Positions 24,865-31,180 of a stretch of DNA of 64,000 bases are shown one piece after another. The notes beneath the pieces are model-generated. The model ran no database searches and was not told where the DNA came from. It saw nothing but the letters and a program-made list of their open reading frames with translations. The translations under genes were made by a program, and so were the position numbers. Origin of the DNA: JACDAN01 sp035776735 (lineage in GTDB: Bacteria > Actinomycetota > Thermoleophilia > Gaiellales > Gaiellaceae); contig DASSSO010000220.1 of assembly GCA_035776735.1 (NCBI GenBank), forward strand, positions 18,425 to 82,424. The letters run 5' to 3'. Each line of letters starts with the position of its first letter. Position 1 is the first letter of the stretch.

Positions 24865-25224
24865 GTGGCATCGCGATTCTCCGCCGATTTTCTCGTCGTG
24901 GCGTCCATCGCGCTCGTGCTGGGCATTGCATCGCGCGTAGTATCGAGCGATTCTTGGGCGGCTTGGCTTAGCTGGGCCGCCCTGGCCGCGTCGATCATCG
25001 CACTGGTGATGCTGATTCGAACACGTCGTCACCTGCCGCCCCGGGCGTCGGGCTGGCCGCTTCGGATTGCGGCCTTCGGTGGCTGGATCGTGTTTGCGGC
25101 GGGCTGGATCGCACGGGGACCGTGGTGGTCGTACCTGATGATCATCGGCGGGGGAGTTGCCGGCGCAGCTGCACTAGCCTGGCGCTTGTCGAAGGACGAA
25201 AGAGAAGGACTCTCCCCTCAGTGA
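24865..25224 (+). CDS. Four-TM membrane protein, candidate immunity protein for YD-repeat toxin 2
   Basis: 119 residues from GTG 24865, 3 nt after the toxin stop. Four hydrophobic segments: FLVVASIALVLGIA, WAALAASIIALVML, RIAAFGGWIVFAAGW, YLMIIGGGVAGAAAL, with basic loops and a short charged C-terminus. An integral-membrane immunity protein is what one expects against a pore-forming or membrane-targeted toxin tip, which is how the preceding tip reads. No named family recognised; role inferred from position and topology. Confidence 0.65.
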   Translation: MASRFSADFLVVASIALVLGIASRVVSSDSWAAWLSWAALAASIIALVMLIRTRRHLPPRASGWPLRIAAFGGWIVFAAGWIARGPWWSYLMIIGGGVAGAAALAWRLSKDEREGLSPQ

Positions 25225-25345
25225 GACACTCAACCCGTGATGCCGACCATAGGGGCTCATCTCTCGTGGTCAGCCATCACTGGACGAAAGAGTGAATCCT
25301 GCTCCGAGGTGAACCAGGATTGCGTTGATGTCGACCGACAGCTCT

Positions 25346-25444
25346 CTACCTGACTGAGCTCTCTTCCGCTTCGGTGGACAGGTTGTACCAAGTCTCGATC
25401 CATTCGAAGACGGCGGCGCGGACCTCCGCCAGGGAGCGCCACGG
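25346..25444 (-). pseudogene. IS3-family transposase (OrfB, DDE integrase core) C-terminal fragment
   Basis: On the complement, PWRSLAEVRAAVFEWIETWY followed by N is the unmistakable segment just before the end of IS3/IS2-type OrfB. The expected continuation (NRRRLHSALGY) is replaced by LSTEAEESSVR and a stop. About 32 residues remain, without any catalytic acids. It marks a dead IS insertion at the right end of the island. Confidence 0.7.
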
Positions 25445-25465
25445 CTGCCGCCCTCAGGGCTCTCG

Positions 25466-25510
25466 GGTGTCAGGTCTTGCATTTGATGCGTCAGCGCAAG
25501 ACCTGACACC
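25466..25510. repeat. REP-like long inverted repeat
   Basis: Arms GGTGTCAGGTCTTGC (25466-25480) and GCAAGACCTGACACC (25496-25510) are perfect 15-bp complements around a 15-nt loop. It has no downstream T-run, so it is less likely a terminator. Such GT-rich hairpins are typical substrates of RAYT transposases; a RAYT-like relic lies at 18562-18730. Confidence 0.65.
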
Positions 25511-25630
25511 ATGGTTCCCCGGAGGGTGCGGCGGCGGAGTCGATGTAGCGGCTCGTGAACCGGTCACTCGGCCCGAGTTGGATCTCGTGGCTGTTCCTCG
25601 CGATCTGCAGTCGCGGTCACCCGGCGATTA

Positions 25631-25701
25631 CCTTGAGTCGAAGCTCGCCCGCCGAGCCTGTGGACGAGCTGCGAGATCTGCTCGCCGAGCCGCCGAAGTC
25701 G
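25631..25701. repeat. 70-bp direct repeat, copy 2
   Basis: Partner of 19269-19338; the reading frame equivalent to LGEQISQLVHRL is retained but disrupted by a 1-bp indel. From 25225 to 26120 (about 900 bases) no intact gene is visible: the region holds the IS3 remnant, the REP-like hairpin, this repeat and the 24-bp direct repeat. Confidence 0.7.
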
Positions 25702-26065
25702 TAGCTATCCGTGGGGCGGACTGAAACCGCCGACCGCCACGGTTGCGCGAAGGTTTGGCCACGCTCCTCCAACCCGTGTCGTCGTCCATATCAACCGCCG
25801 CCGGCGTGTCGTCTTCCAGCTCAAAGGCGGGTGGCGTCCTTTCGGCGGCTCCTCCCCGATCGACGATGAGGGCATTCAGTGGGTCGGGCTGATCGCGTGC
25901 GCGCGCGACGGCCGTCGTCCGCCACCGCGAGATCAACCTCCGGCCCTCACGCAAGATTTGTGCTCACCTCGGCTTTGCTCCCGCTGACGGGCGTTCCCGA
26001 CGAGCGTCTTCGGACGCCAGCTCAGAGGCGACCACGCGCGCCAATCATGACCGCGCGTCCGCATG

Positions 26066-26089
26066 GCGTGCCCCCACCGGTGCCCCCAC
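26066..26089. repeat. 24-bp direct repeat, right copy
   Basis: Identical to 8464-8487 and in the same orientation; located 31 bp inside attR. The two copies thus lie just inside both ends of the island. Confidence 0.6.
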
Positions 26090-26120
26090 GCACGAGAGGA
26101 AACGGCGACTTGCAGGGTGA

Positions 26121-26141
26121 GTTCGAGTCCAGGCGGGCCCA
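26121..26141 (+). other. attR core (exact copy of the tRNA-Ile2 3' end)
   Basis: The 21 bases from GTTCGAGTCC to the discriminator A are identical to 8367-8387. Upstream bases do not form a tRNA, so this is a duplicated 3' end generated by integration. Confidence 0.8.
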
Positions 26142-26327
26142 CTCACCACCGCCTGACTACGCGGAAACGGCATCGCTACGCGGGTCAGGCGTGCCGGCGG
26201 TGCGAGGTTTGCGCGTACGGTGCCTACCCAGGGCCCCGTACTCTCTCCAACGATGCGGGAACGGGCGCCCGTCCAAACGAACCGCCTCCACTGCTGCGAG
26301 TGCGGCCGCTAGAGAGCCTCAGGACTC

Positions 26328-26633
26328 CTAGAGCCCTTGGTACTCGATGAGGACTGCGACCGGTTGGCCCTGCTGATGGATGATCGATGCGACCTCATCG
26401 CCCGGTTTGAGCTCCCGGACGACGCTCCTGCCCGGAGGCACCGCGAGGTTGTCTTCGACGGTGAAGGCTCCAGGCTTGCCGATGGCAAGCCGTACGCGGG
26501 CGCCCTCGAAATCACTCGCCAGTGACAGGAAGATTCGGTCGTACTTAACGGCCCCCGTGTTCTTGCACGGCGGAAGCGCGACCATTACGCGCTCGGATGG
26601 TTCGACTACCTCCTGGAAAGCTCCTGCGGCCAC
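26328..26633 (-). CDS. Small beta-rich protein of unknown function
   Basis: 101 residues from GTG 26633, with GGAG 8-9 nt upstream; a GTG at 26642 is an alternative. Sequence features: VMVALPPCKNTGAVKYDRIF, LASDFEGARVRLAIGKPGAF, and a C-terminal PGDEVASIIHQQGQPVAVLI. The alternating hydrophobic pattern suggests an all-beta domain; no signal peptide or TM segment. Unrecognised. It lies just outside attR, within the possible second tandem segment. Confidence 0.5.
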   Translation of the reverse strand: MAAGAFQEVVEPSERVMVALPPCKNTGAVKYDRIFLSLASDFEGARVRLAIGKPGAFTVEDNLAVPPGRSVVRELKPGDEVASIIHQQGQPVAVLIEYQGL

Positions 26634-26732
26634 TGCGATCACCTCCAACGTGTCGGTGCCGCTGAGTTTAGAGAGGGCTGCGATACGCCTATTTCGCCGT
26701 TCGGTCCCAGCCGGAGACGCAAGGGAGACCGC

Positions 26733-26837
26733 ATGGCACTCTTTGCGTGGTCGCGATCCGAGACGACGACGGGGATCAACCTCCGGCGCTGGTGGTTGAA
26801 GAAGGACCACGACTGGCGAGCGACGCCGCTTAGCTGA
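26733..26837 (+). CDS. Candidate 34-residue microprotein
   Basis: ATG is preceded by AAGGGAG with ideal 5-nt spacing. The product is basic and tryptophan-rich (INLRRWWLKKDHDWRATPLS). No recognised family. Support is the ribosome site and codon bias only. Confidence 0.3.
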   Translation: MALFAWSRSETTTGINLRRWWLKKDHDWRATPLS

Positions 26838-26972
26838 AGTTCCGGCTGCTCGAGGCGTCCGCGTCGCGCGGTCTTCGGAAAAACCCGGATGGAGACCAGC
26901 GCTGCCCCCGATGTCTGGGTGGAGGCGCCGTGCCAGCGTTCGTAACAAACGCAACGAGCAAGGAGGATCGTG

Positions 26973-27218
26973 ATGACCCGGAACATGGGCACACTTGATC
27001 GCAGTCTTCGGGCCTTCGTCGTCGCGCCGGTCGCCATCTTGGTGGCGTTCATTCTCGGCGCGGGCACGCTCGGCGGTGTCATTCTCTTTGTCCTCGCCGG
27101 GCTCATGCTGGCCACAGCCGTGACCGCCTTTTGCCCGACCTACACCCTGTTCGGGATCTCCACGAGCCCGCACGGACTGCATCGCGTCGGCCGTGGCATC
27201 GGCCACGGCCACGCTTGA
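26973..27218 (+). CDS. DUF2892/YgaP-TM-like inner-membrane protein
   Basis: 81 residues, with an AAGGAGG ribosome site before ATG 26973. The layout matches the DUF2892 family: N-terminal MGTLDRSLRAFVV, two TM segments (VAPVAILVAFILGAGTLGG; LFVLAGLMLATAVTAF), then the hallmark CPTYTLFGIST. A histidine/glycine-rich tail follows. Family members occur fused to or beside rhodanese and stress genes; function unknown. First gene of a same-strand cluster of four small proteins. Confidence 0.8.
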   Translation: MTRNMGTLDRSLRAFVVAPVAILVAFILGAGTLGGVILFVLAGLMLATAVTAFCPTYTLFGISTSPHGLHRVGRGIGHGHA

Positions 27219-27262
27219 TGGCAGCGGCCCGGCGAGCCGAGGGGGTAGGAGAGGAGCAAAGG

Positions 27263-27541
27263 ATGAGACGGATAGCGATTGGCGCCGCTCTCACCGGCGT
27301 CGGCCTGCTAGTTGCGCGTGTTCTTGCACCCAAGCTGCACGCGCGCCTCCTCGCTGGTTGCGAGCGCATGTTCGAGCAGATGCCCGACGATCTCCCGCCC
27401 AAGCGGATGATGCGGGGCATCGAGGAGATCCGCGCGAACACCGCGCGAGCTCTTGAGCTCCTCGAGGAGCGCAAGGAGGCGGGCCAGGCCGAGCCGCACG
27501 GCGAGGGCGCCTCGACTCGGGCGGTGGGTCATGCGGCTTGA
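27263..27541 (+). CDS. Small membrane-anchored protein, unknown function
   Basis: 92 residues; GGAGCAAAGG lies upstream of ATG 27263. One N-terminal hydrophobic helix (AIGAALTGVGLLVARVLA), then an amphipathic helical region (MFEQMPDDLPPKRMMRGIEE) and a charged coiled-coil-like tail. Lies 44 nt after the DUF2892 gene and 36 nt before the SHOCT gene, so probably co-transcribed. Unrecognised function. Confidence 0.68.
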   Translation: MRRIAIGAALTGVGLLVARVLAPKLHARLLAGCERMFEQMPDDLPPKRMMRGIEEIRANTARALELLEERKEAGQAEPHGEGASTRAVGHAA

Positions 27542-27577
27542 GGAAGACCGCTTCCCCGCGACAAGACGGAGGTGAAA

Positions 27578-27901
27578 GTGAATCTCGGATTGACCGTTCC
27601 TCTCGCTGACAGCTGGGGCATGCACGGCGACGTCGGTGCTGGATGGATGATCGTGATGATGCTCGTGATGGTGCTTTTCTGGGGGGCAATCATCCTCGGG
27701 ATTGTCTGGCTCGTCCGCGGTGCGTTCGACGGCGGGCGGGGAGGGCGAAGGGAGACGCCGACCGAGATCCTCGAACGACGATTCGCCGAAGGCGCGATCT
27801 CGGTGGAGGACTACCACGAGCGGCGGGAGGTCATCGGAAACGCGACTCGTGGGAACAAGGGAGGCGGCGCACCAGGGCGCGAGCCTCGACCGTCCCACTA
27901 G
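27578..27901 (+). CDS. SHOCT-domain membrane protein
   Basis: 107 residues from GTG 27578 (GGAGG 5 nt upstream); GTG 27572 is too close to the ribosome site. One strong TM helix (MIVMMLVMVLFWGAIILGIV) followed by a canonical C-terminal SHOCT motif (EILERRFAEGAISVEDYHER). SHOCT is a short oligomerisation/anchoring motif common in actinobacterial membrane proteins. Last gene of the small-protein cluster; role unknown. The following ~285 bases up to 28186 show nothing else I can support. Confidence 0.8.
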   Translation: MNLGLTVPLADSWGMHGDVGAGWMIVMMLVMVLFWGAIILGIVWLVRGAFDGGRGGRRETPTEILERRFAEGAISVEDYHERREVIGNATRGNKGGGAPGREPRPSH

Positions 27902-28186
27902 CGACTCCGCAAGCGGAGCTCGAGGAAGGCCAGGGCGTTTGGCTTCAAGAGGCTGGCCCTGCGACGAAGTCCGTTCGCCTGAAAGCTCTTCGCCTCGCGC
28001 GCATCTCGCGCGTCGGTGTCTTGCGGGCTCGGGCCGGAACCTGGCGCAGGGCCAGTCCCAAACATCGTACGCCTTCTGAAGCGTGAGCGCGGTTAAGCCT
28101 TAGGACCGATCCGCAACCGGCGACGGCCTTTGCAGATACGGCTCAGCTCGCCGTAGAGTCACGATGTTCCCTAACGAAAGGATCAC

Positions 28187-28270
28187 GTGTCCTGGCTTTG
28201 GATCATCATCATCGCCATTGTTGTGTTAGCCGTCCTTGGCTACTTTGGCCGGGGACGCATGTCTAGGTAG
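28187..28270 (+). CDS. 27-residue single-TM microprotein
   Basis: GTG 28187 follows GAAAGGATC. The product is almost entirely one membrane helix (SWLWIIIIAIVVLAVLGYFG) with a basic tail RGRMSR. Tiny hydrophobic proteins with this layout recur in actinobacteria. Composition and ribosome site support translation. Confidence 0.55.
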   Translation: MSWLWIIIIAIVVLAVLGYFGRGRMSR

Positions 28271-28313
28271 CCGCGCCCCCGGGTCGAGCCTCGTTCGCTC
28301 GTTCCGCAGGGGT

Positions 28314-28334
28314 GTTCGAGTCCAGGCGGACCCA
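28314..28334 (+). other. att-like core, one mismatch from the tRNA-Ile2 3' end
   Basis: Matches 8367-8387 at 20 of 21 positions (G to A near the end). It lies 2.19 kb beyond attR and could mark the right end of a second, tandem insertion (26142-28334). Confidence 0.6.
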
Positions 28335-28409
28335 CTAGAACCTCCCATCCCCGGGATCTGCTCGCCGCAGCCGTCGGTCCCAGCCGGAGAGGAGGGAACC
28401 TGGATGGCG

Positions 28410-28494
28410 ATGGCGAGGCGGCCTGTCCCGTGCCGATGACGGCGACGTCGCAATGCTCATCCGATTCGTTCGCTCTTGGGTTCGGAAGTGTCAT
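28410..28494 (-). pseudogene. N-terminal remnant of an FAD/NAD(P)-disulphide oxidoreductase
   Basis: On the complement from ATG 28494: ...DEHCDVAVIGTGQAA is the start of the FAD-binding Rossmann motif of mercuric-reductase-like enzymes (D-x-x-V-I-G-x-G-x-A). Homology stops after about 28 residues, where the frame runs into the att-like sequence, so the gene was cut at or near that site. Confidence 0.5.
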
Positions 28495-28596
28495 GCCTTT
28501 CGCGTTCCCACCGGCCGCCCTCCAAAGCGCGCCGACCGATCACTTTCTCGGCCCAGCGTGGTCTACAGCCAGAGAGCCCGACGAAAGGAGACCGAC

Positions 28597-29184
28597 ATGC
28601 GCAAGGTGGTCGTCAACGAGTTTCTGAGCCTGGACGGCGTCGCCCAGGCACCCGGCGGCGAGGACGAGGACACCAGCGGCGGCTTCGCCCACGGCGGCTG
28701 GAGCATGCAGTACATGGACGACCCGTCCATGAACCGCGTCCTCGGCGCGATCAACGAGGCGGGCGGCTACCTGCTCGGCCGCCGGACCTACGAGATCTTT
28801 GCGGCGTACTGGCCGAACGCGCCCGAGGAGGAGCAGGTGATCGCCGAGCCCCTGAACACGAAGCCGAAGCACGTCGCCTCGACCACGCTCGAGAACCCGC
28901 TCGAGTGGCAGAACTCGACGGTGCTGGAGGGCTCCGTTCCCGAGGCCGTGGCCGCGCTGAAACAGGAGGACGGCGGCGACCTCCACGTGATCGGCAGCCT
29001 CGACCTGCTCGGGACCCTGTTCGAGCACGATCTCGTCGACGAGCTTCGGCTGATGGTCGACCCGGTTCTCCTCGGCGGCGGGAAGCGCCTCTTCGTGGAC
29101 GACGGCAAACTCCGGCCGCTGCGACTCGTCGACAGCCAGGTGACTACGACGGGAGCGATTCTCGCGACCTACGCCCGCGCCTAG
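28597..29184 (+). CDS. RibD_C/dihydrofolate-reductase-like family protein
   Basis: 195 residues; AAAGGAG lies 7 nt before ATG 28597. Hallmarks: N-terminal KVVVNEFLSLDGVAQAPGG, LLGRRTYEIFAAYWP, then DLHVIGSLDLLGTL and ELRLMVDPVLLGGGKRLF. This is the YwjB/YyaP-like group of the RibD C-terminal/DHFR fold, presumed NADPH-dependent reductases of unknown substrate. Its stop overlaps the stop of a broken dehydrogenase on the other strand. Confidence 0.88.
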   Translation: MRKVVVNEFLSLDGVAQAPGGEDEDTSGGFAHGGWSMQYMDDPSMNRVLGAINEAGGYLLGRRTYEIFAAYWPNAPEEEQVIAEPLNTKPKHVASTTLENPLEWQNSTVLEGSVPEAVAALKQEDGGDLHVIGSLDLLGTLFEHDLVDELRLMVDPVLLGGGKRLFVDDGKLRPLRLVDSQVTTTGAILATYARA

Positions 29185-29335
29185 CTCACGCGGAGCACGA
29201 CATTGCCCGTCTTCTGACCGGTCTCGCCGTAGCGGACGGCCTCGACGATCTCGTCCAGCTCGTACCGCCGGTCGATCACGGGCCGATACTGGCGTCCTCG
29301 TCCTCGTGGAGCCGGCGGAGCGCGCAGAATTCATC
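29181..29335 (-). pseudogene. C-terminal fragment of a zinc-type alcohol dehydrogenase/quinone oxidoreductase
   Basis: On the complement, YRPVIDRRYELDEIVEAVRY, GETGQKTGNVVLRVS and a stop is the typical end of the MDR superfamily (quinone oxidoreductase group). Upstream the homology appears to continue in another frame (ALRRLHEDED), so the remnant is both truncated and frameshifted. Confidence 0.6.
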
Positions 29336-29338
29336 GGA

Positions 29339-29671
29339 GTGATCCGGCCCGCCGCTCCAGCCGCGCTCGTCCTGACCGTCCTGCTCCTGGGCGGGCCGGC
29401 CTGCGGATCGGGCGACGGCGACGACGAAGCCTCTGCTGCGGAGGTCGAGCGGGCCCTCAGGGCGGACCTGCTGAGCGGCGAGGGCGATCGTGTCGTCGAT
29501 CTCGGAACGAGCCCACCGAAGCTCGTGGAGTGCAGGAAGGACCCCGATACGAAGACCGGCTGGCGCTGCACCGTGACCGCCGCGAGCGGTCGGAGCATCA
29601 TCTGCATCGTCCAGGCGGAGTCGGAAAGCGGCAAGACGATCAGGCGCGTCTGCGCGCCCGTCGACTACTGA
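29339..29671 (+). CDS. Putative secreted lipoprotein
   Basis: 110 residues from GTG 29339; an ATG at 29306 in frame would add 11 residues before the signal. Signal sequence PAALVLTVLLLGGPACGSGD has a plausible lipobox ending at Cys. The mature part has three further cysteines in a compact beta-rich domain (PKLVECRKDP, GWRCTVTAASGRSIICIVQA, RRVCAPVDY). It resembles small actinobacterial lipoproteins of unknown function. Confidence 0.65.
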   Translation: MIRPAAPAALVLTVLLLGGPACGSGDGDDEASAAEVERALRADLLSGEGDRVVDLGTSPPKLVECRKDPDTKTGWRCTVTAASGRSIICIVQAESESGKTIRRVCAPVDY

Positions 29672-31179
29672 GAGCCCCCGGGGAGCAGCGCGCGCAGGGA
29701 ATCGATCGTGTCCGCCTCCTCGGCGCGCTTGTCCGGCCGGTAGCGCTTCACGCGAGCGAAGCGCAGCGCGACGCCGCCGGGGTAGCGCGTCGAGGCCTGG
29801 ACGCCGTCCAGCGCGATCTCGACGACCAGCTCGGGGTGCACGAGCACGGCGATCCCCCGCCGGCCCGTCTCACGCTCGAGCAGCGCCTTCGTCTGCCAGT
29901 CGAGGAGCTCGTCGGTCAGTCCCTTGAAGCACTTCCCGACCATCACGAACTCGCCCGTCGCAGAGTCGCGGGCGCCGAGGTGGAGGTTCGAGAGCCGCCC
30001 CTCCCGCCGGCCATGGCCCCATTCCGCGCCGAGCACGACGAGGTCGTAGGTTTGGACCGGCTTCACCTTGCGCCACGCCTTTCCGCGCCGTCCGGCTGCG
30101 TAGGGCGACGCGGCGTCCTTCACGACGACGCCCTCGTGCCCGGCGAGCAGCGCCGCGTCCAGCACGCGCTCGGCGTCCTCCGGCGACGAGGTGAGGAGGC
30201 CCGGGATCTTGAGCTCAGGCGCAATCGCCGCGAGCCGCGCGGCACGAGCTTCGAGCGGCGTGTCGAGCAGGTCCTCGCCGTCCGCGTGCAGCAGGTCGAA
30301 GAGGAAGGTGACGACCCCCTCCGGCGGCGCCTCCCGGTCGATCCGCGAGACGGTCTCCTGGAACGCGGCTGGGCCCTCGTCCCCCATCCAGAGCGCCTCC
30401 CCGTCCAGGACCGCCTGCCTCACAGGGAGGCTGCGCACCGCGTCGACAATGCCGGGCAGCGCCTGCGTGATCTCGTTGAGGTTGCGCGTGTAGACGCGAA
30501 CCTCGTCGCCGCGGCGGTGGATCTGGATGCGGATCCCGTCGAGCTTCCACTCCACCGACGCGCGCTCGAAGCCGGCCACGGCGTCGCCCACGCTCTCCGC
30601 CGTGGAGGCGAGCATCGGCAGGATCGGCCGGAAGAGCTCGAAGCCGACCTCTCGGAGCCCCTCCTCACCGGCCGCCATCGCGATCGCCGCCGTCCGCGTC
30701 AGGTCGCCCGAGAGCATGTGCGCCCGGCGCGCGACCCCACCCGGGACCCCGGCCGCCTTCGCGACGGCATCGGTCATCACCCCGGCGAGCGCGCCCTGCC
30801 TCAGCTCGCCGGTCAGCAAACGCTTGACGAAGCCGGCCTCGTCTTCCGTCGCCCGCCCGAGAAGCTCGCCCAGGATCCGCCTGCGCTCCGCCGCCGATCC
30901 GCTTCCGGTCGTTTGCTGGATGTCGGAGATCGCCCGGTCGAGCTCGGCGACCGTCAGCGACGCGTGCTCGGCCGTCGGGTGCTCGAGGCCGTAGACCGTC
31001 GAGTAGCCCACGCCGACGCGGCCCTGCCGCGGCACGCCGGTGAGAAAGCCGACGGCGAGCGGCACCTCGCCGGGCTCGAGCTCCTTGAGCAGCCCGGCGA
31101 GAATCGCGACCTTTCCGGTGCGCGAGCTGGTGCCGGCCACCTCGTTCGAGGCCGCCACGACGTCCGCGAGCAGCGTCAT
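29665..31179 (-). CDS. ATP-dependent DNA ligase
   Basis: 504 residues, typical of actinobacterial LigB-type enzymes. An N-terminal DNA-binding domain (about 1-190) precedes the adenylation domain with nucleotidyl motif VEWKLDGIRIQIHRRG (AMP-accepting Lys), motif RNLNEITQALP, motif ILDGEALW-like VLDGEALWMG, FDLLHADGEDLL, EGVVVKDA and the final AWRKVKP. The OB domain completes the protein. It seals nicks and probably serves repair rather than replication, since bacteria use NAD-dependent LigA for that. Its stop overlaps the lipoprotein stop by 7 nt. Confidence 0.93.
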   Translation of the reverse strand: MTLLADVVAASNEVAGTSSRTGKVAILAGLLKELEPGEVPLAVGFLTGVPRQGRVGVGYSTVYGLEHPTAEHASLTVAELDRAISDIQQTTGSGSAAERRRILGELLGRATEDEAGFVKRLLTGELRQGALAGVMTDAVAKAAGVPGGVARRAHMLSGDLTRTAAIAMAAGEEGLREVGFELFRPILPMLASTAESVGDAVAGFERASVEWKLDGIRIQIHRRGDEVRVYTRNLNEITQALPGIVDAVRSLPVRQAVLDGEALWMGDEGPAAFQETVSRIDREAPPEGVVTFLFDLLHADGEDLLDTPLEARAARLAAIAPELKIPGLLTSSPEDAERVLDAALLAGHEGVVVKDAASPYAAGRRGKAWRKVKPVQTYDLVVLGAEWGHGRREGRLSNLHLGARDSATGEFVMVGKCFKGLTDELLDWQTKALLERETGRRGIAVLVHPELVVEIALDGVQASTRYPGGVALRFARVKRYRPDKRAEEADTIDSLRALLPGGSQ

Positions 31180-31180
31180 G

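Larger units (their letters stand above)
8388..26141. mobile_element. Integrative genomic island of about 17.8 kb at tRNA-Ile2, carrying two YD-repeat toxin loci
   Basis: Bounded by the tRNA 3' end and its exact 21-bp duplicate. The integrase gene is immediately internal to attL, with its 3' end facing the tRNA. Cargo: an excisionase-like gene, XRE plus nucleotidyltransferase, toxin plus RHH antitoxin, an HTH protein, YD-repeat toxin 1 with candidate immunity gene, a LuxR regulator, and YD-repeat toxin 2 with candidate immunity gene. No phage structural, replication or conjugation genes are visible. Internal tRNA-Thr-like 3' fragments, integrase remnants and broken genes indicate repeated accretion; the boundaries of older sub-elements are uncertain. 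Confidence 0.78.

Noticed and set aside
25374..25724. 116-codon plus-strand frame in the right end of the island
   Set aside because: It overlays an IS3 transposase remnant on the other strand and a hairpin repeat; no ribosome site or domain.
8388..26141. Prophage
   Set aside because: An integrase is present, but no capsid, tail, portal, terminase, lysis or replication genes are visible; the cargo is toxin loci and remnants.
25933..26142. Open frame on the complement starting MGPPGLEL and containing WGHRWGH
   Set aside because: Reverse translation of the tRNA 3' end at attR and of the 24-bp tandem repeat; not a gene.
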